DNA of 64,000 nucleotides. Origin: Apoda limacodes (Eukaryota > Arthropoda > Insecta > Lepidoptera > Limacodidae). The position numbers and the translations under genes are program-made. The stretch's first letter is position 1, and each line of letters opens with the position of its first letter. The stretch is from assembly GCA_946406115.1 (NCBI GenBank), contig OX291544.1, positions 32,443,521 through 32,507,520 of the forward strand, written 5' to 3'. Positions 11,366 through 24,900 of this stretch are shown here, piece after piece. The notes under the pieces are model-generated. The model was not told where the DNA came from, searched no databases, and worked only from the letters and a program-made list of their open reading frames with translations.

Positions 11366-12440
11366 TACTAAATATTTAATTAAGTATTATAGATGACAGA
11401 ATTGCCTACCTAAAAAACAAATATAAAAAATAAAATATGTACCAAATCAATAATTTAAAGGAAAAAGAAGAGACAAAAACAATAAAGGCAGAAGAGACTG
11501 TATGCACTAAGCCTTGTTTGTCTCTTTGAAGGAGGTTATATTATAATAAATAAATAAAGCAAAATATATTATATATTATCTATGGCCTTTGCTCTAAGTG
11601 TAGTGGCTACGTTCTTTAAGTTGTTGATTTTGTGATAAATACTTATCATGCTGATTACCAACAGGTGATAATAATTTAAGTGATAACAGTATATCATCTT
11701 AACATATGTTCTATAATGCAGTGCTTATTAAGTACTAACTGAGTGAAAATATAGGTTAGTGTCGGATCGGATTGCCAATCTTTTAGATTTATTAGTTTCT
11801 TAAAATTATATAATTTATAAGCTGCAATACCTACTATTCTCTATCTCCATATGTTTTAGGCAATAAGTACAGGAACCGGAACAGAAAATATACAAATGTG
11901 ATAAACATATGAATTAGTTTTATTTGTACGTTTTTATTTTATTATTCACCTACGTTATACAAGAGTTTGTCTCTGTTCTCATGACCAGTAGATTTACGAC
12001 CTTCAGTTAAAATGTAGTAGTGATGTACGATGGGTAGGTACAATCTGACACAAGAATCAGAACACAATTATAGTGTGTGAGTATGTGTGTGTGTTTTGTA
12101 AGTATGTGTTATTATAATATTTGTCAAATGCTTTTGAAACCCGGATGCGGATCAATATTTTTTTTATCACTTTAAACTTAATTATTGATCGATAACTGTA
12201 GAGATAGTTTTTTATCAATACGCATACTTATGTCATAAACTTATTAAATAATAAATAATATGTACAGAACCGATAACAACTTCACTGAAGTCGACCACAC
12301 ACAATAGTACCCCGGGACTTCAATGGACATGTACCTATTTAAAAAAAATACCTTAATTTCTATTTTTTAAACATGAAGCTTTAAACCGCTATTAAAAGCC
12401 AAAATAAATATTTGAGAGTAGTGTAGTTGAGTTCTGATAG
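11366..12440. other. Spacer upstream of EstA, nothing recognised
   Basis: AT-rich spacer containing short GT-rich runs (12070-12110). No gene, array or element end was recognised. Confidence 0.5.
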
Positions 12441-12444
12441 TGAA

Positions 12445-12668
12445 TCGATTTTTAAAAAATCCGGTTGAATCAGTTTTCCCGTCTCCCGTCAGAGACCTTG
12501 GACAGAGTGGTCTCAATTTTAAACACAAGTTCTCCGCACTTTTGCTCCACAACGAAACTTGGTATGTACTGTCATTGTATGTTGTTGATGGACAACAGGA
12601 CATTGATATGCAGAAGAAAGAGCGTAGGAGATCAGTCGTCGAAATCGTCGTATGTCGGGGCGGGGTAA
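12445..12668 (-). mobile_element. CR1/Jockey-type LINE internal fragment
   Basis: Matches, in the same orientation, the - strand LINE at 63470-63600 and 36950-37010: CCCGTCTCCCGTCAGAGACC, TTGGACAGAGTGGTCTC, GACAACAGGACATTGATATG. It lies in the expected EstA promoter-proximal region, about 310 bp upstream of the proposed start codon. Confidence 0.65.
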
Positions 12669-12981
12669 AGGAATAAAATATTGTGTCAGTGACTGCGGCT
12701 GCACACACGTCAGGATCTACTGAGCTAAAACAGCTTGAGTCATTAGAAAGTTGTAAAAGCGGAATAATTAAAAATTAAACTGACTCACTACCGGAAACCA
12801 AGTACGCTGCTCTCAAATATTTAATTTAGGTTTCAAATAAGGTTATCGCTTGGAAAGCGTTTAATAGTCAAGAAAAATTTTAATATTATGTTGTGTAAAT
12901 CTGTTACAGGTTGTTTCCAAAATATGTACTAAACAAGTAATACAACAAAAAATATTTTTATCAACATCTGGAGTTAGAACA

Positions 12982-12984
12982 ATG
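12982..12984 (+). CDS. EstA exon 1: start codon only (ATG|GTGAGT)
   Basis: ATG in the context AGAACAATG is followed at once by a consensus donor GTGAGT. Joined to exon 2 it gives M-TNPVVTIKEGKLRG, the normal short N-terminus of cytosolic lepidopteran carboxylesterases. EstC shows the same arrangement. No transcript evidence is available here, so the assignment is inferred. Confidence 0.6.
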
Positions 12985-15900
12985 GTGAGTTATATCATAT
13001 TAATGTTCTCTGTACTATTATATTAATTAGATTAAAACGTTCTTACATTCTACAGATAGGTACTCGTGACCGTACCTAGACTAGAATATTATATTTTTGG
13101 CATTTCCACTTCATGGAAGGTGGAATATAGTACAAAGAAATCATCAAAATAACGTTTTAAAAAAGAACGGTTATTACGGTTCCGTGGCGAAAGGATGCTA
13201 ACGAAGTCCGATTACCAAGCCCAAGCTGTTTTTTTGTCTGTAAGACATATAAGAGCTCCATCTTTTAAACCGTGTAGCACTGATTACCTATAGACAGAAT
13301 GGTAGATAAAACTCTGAATTATGCAAAGAAAATGATTTATTATACCTAATGGATTGCCGCAAACAATAAACAAAGCAGCAAGTGATCAATTACTAGAGGA
13401 CCTCATAGAAAAATATGATTTTTGTTTTTGTTCTATGTACAGTAGAAAATCTTTCAATAAATGGTAATACATAAGTTTTAAGTTGTAGTTAAGTAGGAGT
13501 TAACAGGTATATCTATAATAACTAATCAGAGAAGTGTGTGTCGGGATTGCGCTCAAATTAAAAATAAAAGATGTACAAAAATACAATCACCGTCATCTAA
13601 CGCAAATAATTTAAATTATTTACAAAAAATACTGTTGACTTGCACTGTATTGTGCTGTCTGATCGTAAATGGTGTGGTGGCGCGGAACCCTATTATAGGT
13701 ATACTAAGCCTATATGCTGTCAGTCTCCTTAATCCTTTAAGAGCCTCAATATTTACATGCATCGAAAAATACAATACAAGAAAGGCGCGGTAGTCATCAA
13801 TATACCTACTTCCATGCGCGCTTTCTCCAAAAAGAATTATTTTCAACACACTTGGTCATAAAGCAGCCTTTACTGCGCCGATTTTAGCATATTAATAGTG
13901 TCCATTATACATTTGTGTGGAAGTGACAATTACCGCACAAATGCTTTTTATTTTACAGATTTTTAAGCAAGAAATTATGCCTGTGAACTTGGTTCCTATT
14001 TTTGGAAAATTAATTCCAACGCGTTTGTTAAAAACATATTAAAACTATTAGATTATATTTAAATATGAACTTTTTACAACATTTTATATAAGTATTTACT
14101 GTCCTTTAAGTGTGTCAAAAAAAGTCATATGACTCTCGTCTCGTGAGCTCTGCTCAATTCACACTCTGCTGAATTACGTCCTAGCTTTTGTGTTGGGCTG
14201 CACCCACAGCCACAAACAAATACACTTAATTTAATAAGATTTAATTTAATTACTAAAATGTCACACCAGATAAACAAACACAATAAACTTATGAAATTAA
14301 TAATGTAAGAGTAATCTTATCGCCAGATGTCGATTTCTGCTAGATAACCTAAACAGATACAAAGGAATACATAGAAAATAGTGATGGGTAAAAAATTGTA
14401 AACTCTATAGGATGAATAAAACGAAAGAGGAAATTGGGTTGATGAAAAGATGAAAGTGCGGATTACACATGTTAAAATGTTATATCCAGGTTGTATGTTT
14501 TTTTTTTATTAGCAATCTGGAAAGCGAATAAAATCAGTCAGTACAAACCATCTGGTTCCGAGATGACTGTAAGATACATTGTCCGTTCACTTACCTTTTA
14601 ATGAAAAAATGTGAAGAATAAGTTGACGTTTATGACCTAAATTGCTGATTAAATCGTTATTCTACAATTTTTTTCATTAAAACATAAAGTAAATGGACAA
14701 TGCATTTCACAATCATCTTGGAACCAGATGGTTTTTACTGACAAGAATTAGAGGTCTGAATACTGGAATCGAAATCATTCATTGTATAAGACGAGAAAAA
14801 AAATCATCTCCAATTTACGTGTAGGGGAGGTAAACTAAAAATATTTTCTTTTTAATTTAATTTTAATTTACCACTTTGTAGGCCTAATTAATTTGTATAT
14901 GTACCCATGCCAAATACCGCTACTGGTTTTTGAGCTAAGTCGCGGACAGACGGACAGACGGACTGACGGACGGACGGACATTGTGTAAGGGTTCCTTATT
15001 GACTACGGTATCCTAAAAATGCTACGAAGGTTTTTATTAGTGGTGGGCATTTAGCAATTTGCCAAAAAAAACTTTCTTGGAGATGGATTAGAATGTGGAA
15101 TGTGCAAATAAAGTTAAACGTTAGAGAGTCTAGAATTTCGAGTACTGTTACAAGCGTCCATAGGCTACGGTGACCGCTTACCATCAGTCGGGCCGTAAGC
15201 TTGTTCGCCACCTTCGTGGTATAAAAAACGGTTTCGTCTTCTTTGTGCAGTGACTGCCTAACTAGCGCCGCCAAAAGATATTATTTATTAACCCTTTTTG
15301 CACGACACATTTCAAAAATGTTACAAAACAATAATTTTAAACTGGTTATACGCTATTTTAAGAACGTTATGTATTGTATCAAGAATGTACCTGTGATTTA
15401 AAATTATAAAACGGGTTTTAATGCGTCGTTATTTGGCAAAATACCTCTTTCCCGACGTCTATTTTATACGTGTATTTTACCGAATAACGACGCGTTTAAT
15501 CCCGTTTCATTTTTTTTAAATTAGTAATGGAACGCGTAAATGTAAACAGCTAAAAACGGCCACTTTTAGCAGTTTTGTACAAGTCACTAGAAACGATGAA
15601 CAGAACACTCTAAAAATAGCTTGTAACTAGTTCTAAATAATTGGTTTTTAACTTTGAAATATTTTTCTTCCGACGAGGAAATAAAATACTTATATCTTTT
15701 GGCGGCGCAAGCTAGGTAGTTACTGCGCATTCTTGGCTTTTGATTAGGCACTCATTGAACTTCATTCGATGGTGTTATTTTTCACGATGGATGGTGATTT
15801 TTTTATTAATTTTGTGCAGGATGGTTGGTGTTATTTTGTACTATAATGAAGGTTGCAAGATAGATGGTGATATTTTTTACAATGATGATTGTTGCGGGAT

Positions 15901-18900
15901 GGATAGTGTTATTATTAATTATAATTAAGTTTGCACGATAGATGGTATTATTTTTTACTATAAAGATGGTTGCAGGATAGATGGTGATATTTTTACAATA
16001 ATGATAGTTGCAGGATGGATGGTGTTATTTTTTACCATGATGATTGTTGCGGAATGGATAGTGTTATTTTTAATTATAATTAAGTTTGCACGATAGATGG
16101 TGATATTTTTTACAATGATGATTGTTGCGGGATGGATAGTGTTATTTTTAATTATAATTAAGTTTGCACGATAGATGGTATTATTTTTTTACTATAAAGA
16201 TGGTTGCACGATAGATGGTGATATTTTTTACAATAATGATAGTTGCAGGATGGATGGTGTTATTTTTTACTATAATGATGGTTGCACGATAGATGGTGAT
16301 ATTTTTAAAATGATGATTGTTGCGGGATAGATAGTGTTATTTTTAATAATAATTAAGTTTGCACAATAGATTGTGTTATTTTTTACTATTTAAAGATGGT
16401 TGCAGGATAGATGGTGATATTTTTTACAATAATGATAGTTGCAGGATGGATGGTGTTATTTTTTTATATTATGATGGTTGCACGATAGATGGTGATATTT
16501 TTTACAATAATGATGGTTGCAGGATGGATGGTGTTATTATTTACTATAATGATGGTTGCGTTGAAATCCTACGCCGATAACCAAACCGAATTTAGTGCGG
16601 GTGAAACCGCGGGCAATAGCTAGTTACTAATATAAATACTAACAAATACGTAAATGGTTTGATATTTATATAAATAGTATAAATTATATTAGATATGTAA
16701 AAATATATATGGATAAATTAGGTCCTTACGTATGTACCTAATTGATGTTTTATAGAACTGGCCACTTTGATTTCAAAAAGCCGGCGTTTGATTAAGTATT
16801 CCAAATTCAAATTTATTTCAGTTTTAAGCTTGTCTATTTGTGTTTCGAATGTAATAATTCATTTGTTTTCGCATCAATCAATTTTGCTTTGACATCGTTC
16901 TGTGCTCAGTATGGAAACCTTGCTCTAACCGATTACCACTTTTTTCTGAATTTGGATAACTTCTTAATAGGAAAAAAAAATCGCCCAAGTGTGAGTCGGA
17001 CTCGCGAACGAAGGGTTCCGTACCATTATCTATAAAACGGCAAAAAATCACGTTTGTTGTAAGGGCCCCCCTAAAATATTTGTTTTCTTTTAATTTCATT
17101 ATTTATTTTTAAAGTGACTATATAACTCAATATTCTGTGTACTATAATTTAAGCGTCTACCTGTTGCCGTTATCAATATCGAGCAAAATCACGTTTGTTG
17201 TATGGGAGCCCCCTTAAATATTTAATTTATTGTTTTTTAATATTTGTTGTTATAGCGGCAACAGAAATACATCTTCTGTGAAATTTTCAATGGTCTATAT
17301 ATATCACGGTTCATGAGATACAGCCTGGTGACAGACGGACGGACGGACGGACTGCGGAGCCTTTGTAATAGGGTTCCGCTTATTACCCTTCGGGTACGGA
17401 ACCCTAAATAACAATTCAGATGAGGCAGTCCAAAACACCGTCAAAGATTTTGTTGATTCTCGCTCCCGCAATTTTTTCAGCAAAAGAATCAATGATCGCC
17501 CTATAAAATGGCAAAAGTGCATAGATCACAACGGAATCACCTACTTTGTATGATTAAATAAAAAAATGAAAAATGTTTTGCTTTTTCCATAAAACATCAA
17601 TTTCATAAGTAAGGACCTTATATATACATAGACTCATTAGTACCTATATAGTAAATGCCTTATGCATTTTAGTTTAAGAGTGCAGTAATTGTGTTAATGC
17701 TACGTTAAGTAGGTATAAATAAGTCAAAAAAGCTGGAGTAGAAGGCGTGATGTAACAAAACCTTAAAATATTTAATCAGATATGTTATTTTAATAAGTTG
17801 TTTTTATTTTCTATAGACCAATCCAGTTGTGACAATTAAAGAAGGCAAGCTTCGAGGAGCTCTAAGGCAAATGTATGATGGTTCAACATACTTCAGTTTC
17901 AAGGGAATCCCTTACGCTCAGCCACCAGTTGGAGAGCTCAGGTTTAAGGTATGTCTGACTATTAATGATTCTATATTATAAAAAACTGGCCTTATAGCAA
18001 AAAACATTGCCGGTAGGTATATCAGTTAAAGGGTCAATAAAAATACATTTGTCTTATCTGTGTCTACACTACACATAACTAATAAAACTTTAAAATCAAA
18101 GACCAATCAAGGACCAGTGTATTTAGTTAGTTGGGCGTTTGTTTTCAGCACTTAGTCTCACAATTGGGCCATTGTACTTTAGTTACCAATCTGTCCAGAA
18201 ATCTAGGAGATGTCTGATGCTCCTCAGTGCCTAACTCAAGATTTCCGGATTATTATGTTTATTTACTTGGCAGTGACCTGTTATTATGCCAGTTATGTGG
18301 CATAGGCCACGGTGACCGCTAACCATCAGGCGGACCGTGTGTTTGTTTGCCACCTTAATGGTTTAGAAAAAAAAAAGTGTAGTAGTTTGTGCGACAGGTG
18401 CTTGTCCAGGGATGTGAGAGAACCTAAGTAACAATTTAGCGTTAAGAAAAGCTGTAGTGGACCTTTTTTTCGGTTATGCTTAAATATTAAAGAGTTAGTG
18501 TTTAATTTATAAGAAAGTTATAGAGTGTAATAACACCTTTATATCTTTGATTTTGGCGCAAAATTTAGCAGGTAAAGCCTGTATAGACCCTTTATAGTGG
18601 TTCTATATAACCTTTAGTAGAAGTGTATAAGAGGTGTTATAAGATTGTCAGTTTTCCGCTCGAACCTTTATTGCACCTTTATAATGGACTTTATTGAAAC
18701 TTTTAGTTATTTAAAATATAATGGTGTCAAATAGAACTTGGATCCGTATTTTGATACCTTATTACTTATTTGTAGCGTTTTCGGGGTCAAAAGTAGATAG
18801 TAAAAACTTTTAATCATAAAATTACATTAATTTATAAATATGAAATAAGTGCTACTGTTTATCTACGGACATTGCAAAATTTTCATTACGAAATGTAAGT

Positions 18901-21900
18901 ATCGGATCGTACAAAACTGCTATAACTATTAAACCTATCATTGTCTTTAGTATTACAGGCGTAAGCTGTATGTAAAAGTTAAACAACGCATGTAGTGTTT
19001 GGTGTTACAACACTCTTAATTGACTCCGTTAAAGAACCAATGACGTTACTGAAGTTGAATAACAGCCTATTGATATATAAGCAACTCTAATATAGCAGAT
19101 TTATAGCAATAAGAATTATAGGGAGTAAATGAAGATCTTCAAACAGCTTTTGACGCTGCAGGCCGAAACAAGCTTTAACGTAATAAGTATATAAGAAGCC
19201 GCTGCTGCTACACTAACTGGAAAGAATATTAAACTGCTTTTTTACAGTTCTAATACAATCTATAGAGCTAAAGTTATTTCATAAGTGAACTGTATCACTT
19301 TTAGTGACAACCGAATCCATTGTAAATCAATAGTTTTACTCTAAGCTTCAAAATTACCTGTAACCAACGCTAAATTGTTTGTTGGGAAGCCTTAGCTTGT
19401 CTGCAGTCCCTTTGTTCTGTCCATTGTTTTTTGTGTAGTTGTGCAGTTCTGTCGCATTACCACGTTTTAATTTGGGTAAAGGGTATCGGCACAATCGGTT
19501 CGTATTAGGGGATCTCTTTGCCAGTTGATCTGCTGCATCATTGCCCAGTGAGCAACTGTGGCTACGTCGGACCAGCATAAACGCGCTCATAAGTTAACTT
19601 AAAACTGCTTTCTAAAGTTGTGTTGTTTATTTTCGATTCCTTGTTAATTATATTTCACGTAATATCATTACAGTCCGGCCGCTCAAAGAATGCGTTCCTG
19701 AGAGATCGTGATCGACTGGGCGATGTAACTTAGAACTGGCGTACAATTTACGACAAAATTTTAAATATCTTTTATTTACCTTATTAACGAGTGATAACAT
19801 TAAAATTCGAATGATTATGCCAACTTACAATAAATGTATTAATTTTGGGCTAAAATTATTACAATTACTTAATTAACAAATATAAAAACTGGTTGCCTGT
19901 AAAGTCGGTATACGGGCGAAAGTTTTACGTGACAATGATTTTATGTCTGTCTCTCTCGCTCTTAGGCGGGCGCGTGCCTCTCACTCGCTCTCATTGTGAG
20001 CGCATAACGTGAGCGGAGCGTAACGCAGTTTCTTGAAGTGTCACCCGGCAAACCAATTTATAAGACGTTGTCACGTCAAAAACAATAGCTTTTAAACATG
20101 GACGTATAAAAAACCACGTCAAACGGCGCTGTTTCAAGGTTATGTCAACTGTTTGTTTTTACAGTGATGTGACAAAATAACGAGGCAATTGTAATCTAAT
20201 ATTTTTGTAATCTTAATATAATCTGTCACTATAATATAAAAAAAAAGTTATAATTTTATAATATATAATGTACTTAGTATTTAATACCGTTAATAATATA
20301 ATAAAGGTACGCCCAAACAAAACTTAAGAAAATTAGTGTCATAATATCTATAAATATATAGATATTATGTATACTAGATACTATATATAAATATATAGCT
20401 ATATCTATAAATAGTGTTGTGGGGACCGCCATTTTGTGACATTTACAAACAGTCGTCTCTTGTCGTCTCGCTCGCATAGACTACGTTCTCCAGTGTTTCT
20501 CGTTGTGTATTTTGTCGTGACTGTTATTGTTGTTATTTTGACTGTTCTTCTTGATATACTGACCTCTGCACTAATCTGGACTTTTGGTGCATAATAACAA
20601 TGCCAAAACGCGGTCAAACATTGAAAAGTCAAACTCGTGAACTAATTATCAAGCTACAAGATTACTTTGAGCGTGAAAGACAAAATGGCGGACCTTTTTA
20701 ATTCCTGTCGACCAGGTCCAAGAACGCATCTCTCAGGCACTGGGAGTGAGCAAACGGACGATAACAAATATTAATAAAGAAAAGTTCGGCTCATCTGGCA
20801 TCGAAGAAAATATTATACGTACACCAAAAAAGAAACGCAGAACCAAACCTATAACAGTCATTGATAGCTTTGACGCCGATGCAATAAGGAATCATATGGT
20901 TATTATTCCAGGAATGAGTACCTTAATAGGTCGATGCTTCTATCATTTTTGAAAGCACCTGATTTATTAACGGGAGGCAAAACTGCTTTATCTAAGATTT
21001 TGACAGATATTGGATTTCAATATAAAAAAACAGACAAAAGGAAAATTCTTTTAGACAGAAATGACATAATTTTAAAAAAAAATTACTTTTAAAAGAGAAG
21101 CGACAAAAATCAATAATTGGGCGAATGTCGTTTTCATCGACGAGACATGACTGAACGCCAATCACACGCTTTCTCGTTCTTGGACAGATGACATTCAAGT
21201 GTCAACGTCGAAAGTGCCAATGGGTAAAGGTGCACGGCTTATAATATGCCACGCTGGTTGTGCGAAGTATGGTTTCGTGGAAAACGGTTCATTGTCATTT
21301 GAGTCAAAAACCACTACTGACTACCACGAAGAAATGAATGCGGCTTCATTTAAGGAGTGGTTCCAGGATGTGTTGCTACCGGGCCCGCCAGAGCCTTCAG
21401 TTATGCCCCTTAGCATTCGGTGGAAAAAAGTAAAGCACCTCCCAAGCTAATAGAAAAGAGGAATTGGTGTCTTGGCTACAAAAAAGTGGCAATGAAGCAA
21501 ATATATCAATGCTAAAAGCAGACCTGATGAAATTTGTCAATGAACATAAGCCGACAAATGTTCGATATGAAATAGATGAGTTTGCTCTGGAGTACGGTCA
21601 TCGCGTTCTCCAAATTCCCCTGTACCACTGCCAGTACAATGCCATTAAGCTAATTTGGGCTCAAATTAAAGGTTATGCAGCGCGTCATAATACTTCTCCA
21701 CCGTATGGCATAAAAAAGATGAGGATGCTTTTAAAAGAAGCATGCGAAAAAGTCACAAGAGATGACTGGATGAAGGTGGTTGAAAAACTAAAAAGATTAT
21801 ATTTGATGACTTTGACCGCGATATCCGTACCTATAGATACTATGATTGACAATAATATGATTATACACGTTAGTGAAGATGACAGCGACTCCTCAAGCGA

Positions 21901-24900
21901 ATTGGAAGATTAAATTGTTTGACATAGTCTTCATTGTTTAAGGCTTAAAACTATGTATTTCATTATATACATTTTCCAATAAATAAAGCATTTTTATTTT
22001 TTCCCTTTGTTACATTCAGAAATTACGATTTAGTTCAATTAATTGATTCATTAAAAATTTATTTACATTGTGAATATTTATTGAATATAATTCCTATAAA
22101 AAATAACAACATATAAATTAAATTGAATAAATATGCATAATGAAGGCAATTATAACGTTACTAAATATTATTAATGTTATTTATTGTACATCAGAAGTCA
22201 TGACGAATTGACAGGTGTCAGGAACGCATTCTTTGCCCGGCCGCACTGTAATTATTGCTGTAACGAAAAAAAAAGAAAATTCAAATACTTTGATTCATTA
22301 TTAGGTACGATTTATAATAAAATCAAAGAGTGTAAACAAATGTCGTCATAATGTCTCAAGAGGAGGATGAGTGCCATAGACGCAAATTAACCATACTTAC
22401 AGCAGCCTAAGAAAAGCATTAAGTTCACTTAAAAGTCAGTTAGTGAGTAAGAGTTAGTAAGTAATAAATTATTTTGAGTATAAAAAGAGATGAACAAATT
22501 GTTTTTTTTTTTTTTTTATTGAACCAACAGCTGTTTTATTTTTTACCGTTAAGGTGGCAAACAAGCTTACGGTCCGGCTGACGTTAAGCGGTCATCGCAA
22601 CCTATGGACACTTGCAACACCTGGAGCATCACACGCGCGCTGCAGCCCCTTCAAAAATCTATTAACTACGCGTCCCACCGCCTTAGCTGCCAGTTTTTGA
22701 TTTATCTATATTAGGAGGTCAACTCCTTAAACTAAAACTAATTTTAAGATTTAACTGTAATAAATTGTGATCAAAATGGTTTAAATAACTTATACTGACG
22801 ACTTTGTTCCTTTTTACTGAGAATTTAAAATTCCTATTAAATGGTTCGCACTTAATTGGCTTTTTAAAAAGATGGATTTTCTTTGTTACAGGCACCACTG
22901 CCAGTAAAGCCCTGGAATAATATCTTAGACGCAACAGAACATGGTCCGGCATGCCCTCAAGTTAAGCGGCCTAACAACATAAACCTCAAAATTGACGAAA
23001 ACTGTTTGTTCTTAAATGTATACACCAGGTCGTTACAGCCTAACTCTAAAACTGCTGTAATGGTATTTATTCACGGTGGAGGCTACCAGACTGGATCAGG
23101 AAATTCACAACAATATGGACCGGAATTACTGCTACAGCACGATGTGGTCCTGGTCACGATCAATTACAGACTTGAGCTGTTTGGATTTTTATGTTTGGAA
23201 ACTCCAGAAGTTCCCGGTAATGCTGGTATGAAGGATCAAGTAGAAGCTCTTCGGTGGGTGCAAAGAAATATTACACTATTCGGTGGAGATCCTGACAACG
23301 TAACTATATTTGGTGAAAGCGCTGGCGCCACGTCTGCTACTTATCATATGCTATCACCGATGTCAAAAGGATTGTTTCATAAAGTTATAGCTCAAAGTGG
23401 AGTTTGCATCTGCGATTGGGCACAAGGAATAGATCCTGTACAGCGGGCATTCAGAGCCGCAAAATTATTAGGTAAAGAAACAAATAGTACAGAAGAGTTG
23501 TTAGACTTTTTTCGTGCTGCACCAGCTGATGTATTTTTAAATAAATTATCTTTTAAAACTCTGACGAACGACGAAAAACACAGAGGATTACCAGTTACTT
23601 TTTGTCCTGTGGTAGAAAAGAGGTTTGATGGCGTTGAACATTTCTTGAATGAAGAGCCCCTTAAACTTTTGATGTTAGGTCAAATACAAAAAGTACCAGT
23701 GATTGTAGGCTACAATAGTGCAGAAGCTATAGGTATAACTGCGCATCATAGTAGCGTTATAGATATTATCAATGAACATCCGGATTACTCAGTGCCCAGA
23801 GAAATTGCTCGCAAAGTGCCACGAGAACAGCTAGAAGCTTTTGGGAGAAGAGTGAGAACATTTTACGTTGGTGATAGAGACTATAACAAAACTGATTTAC
23901 AGGCGCTTTGTGATAGGGAAACTGATGCAAACTTTATATATAACACCCATCGTTTTGTACACATCTACTCAAAGTTTTGTGACTCCGTGTACATGTATCG
24001 ATTTGGATGTGACACCGAACTGAATTTGGCCAAAAAAATTAGCGGGATGGCGCAACTGAAAGGAGCGAGTCATGTTGATGATTTATATTATTTGTTTTCT
24101 AACGAAAGAGTTAGAAAAATTTACGAGAAAATAGATAACTGTAAGAGACTTTCCGACACAGTCAGAGAGCTGTGGACTAACTTTGCTAAAACTGGGTAAG
24201 TTCAGTATAAAAGTAGTTTTATTAATGGCTTCTAATTGATTTTTTGAAAGGTTATTCATAGGGTTTACTAACATTGTGATTTAATATAGGTACTTAATTA
24301 TAACAGCATCAGATTTGAACATAAGCCGATGTCTTTAATTCCACTCGATTAAGAAAACCCGCTGAAGTTTGTTTCAAACCCTATGTGTTGTACATGGGCT
24401 AACTTAGTGTGGTATGAGAAATATTTCGGAATTTTGTTGAAAAAGGTTCGCCTAAAGTCGGTTTGCTTAGGTATTCAACTTTATTATTGTAATATCGTTT
24501 AGATTACTAAAACATAGAATTAAAAAGTTACAAACACAATCATACACGGTAAGGCTCGACCGAGATGGGATTTTCGTTCTCAGCCGAGACCGAGACCGAG
24601 AATAGACAAAGCGTGAAAAAAAAATTCCTTAATAGTGTTAACTTTTTAATACACTACTAATTGTTTAACAAAATTATCTGTTTTAATAATCAAAGTTAAA
24701 TAACATTCTATATAACATAAATAAGCAATTTTCGTCCTTCAAAGAGTGTCGCCCCTCGTCATACAATTGTCCAGCTTTGCTAAGCAGTTGTTCGCTTGCT
24801 ACGCTAGTAGGCGGCGCAGATAAAAACTAATTTGCTGCAAATAAGTTTTTGGTGACGAAAACCAATACTCAAAAATATTTGTATTTCTTTGCAGTCTTGG

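Noticed and set aside
13536..13849. Open frames of 77-85 codons on both strands in EstA intron 1
   Set aside because: No motif, no splice context; chance frames in intron sequence.
16359..16580. Open frame of repeating CRIDGDIFYNNDG
   Set aside because: Translation of the degenerate 36-38 bp minisatellite.
22883..22891. Esterase start at the upstream end of the exon 3 open frame (equivalent positions in EstB and EstC also)
   Set aside because: These bases are the intron pyrimidine tract and acceptor; exon 2 with its conserved N-terminal block joins in phase.
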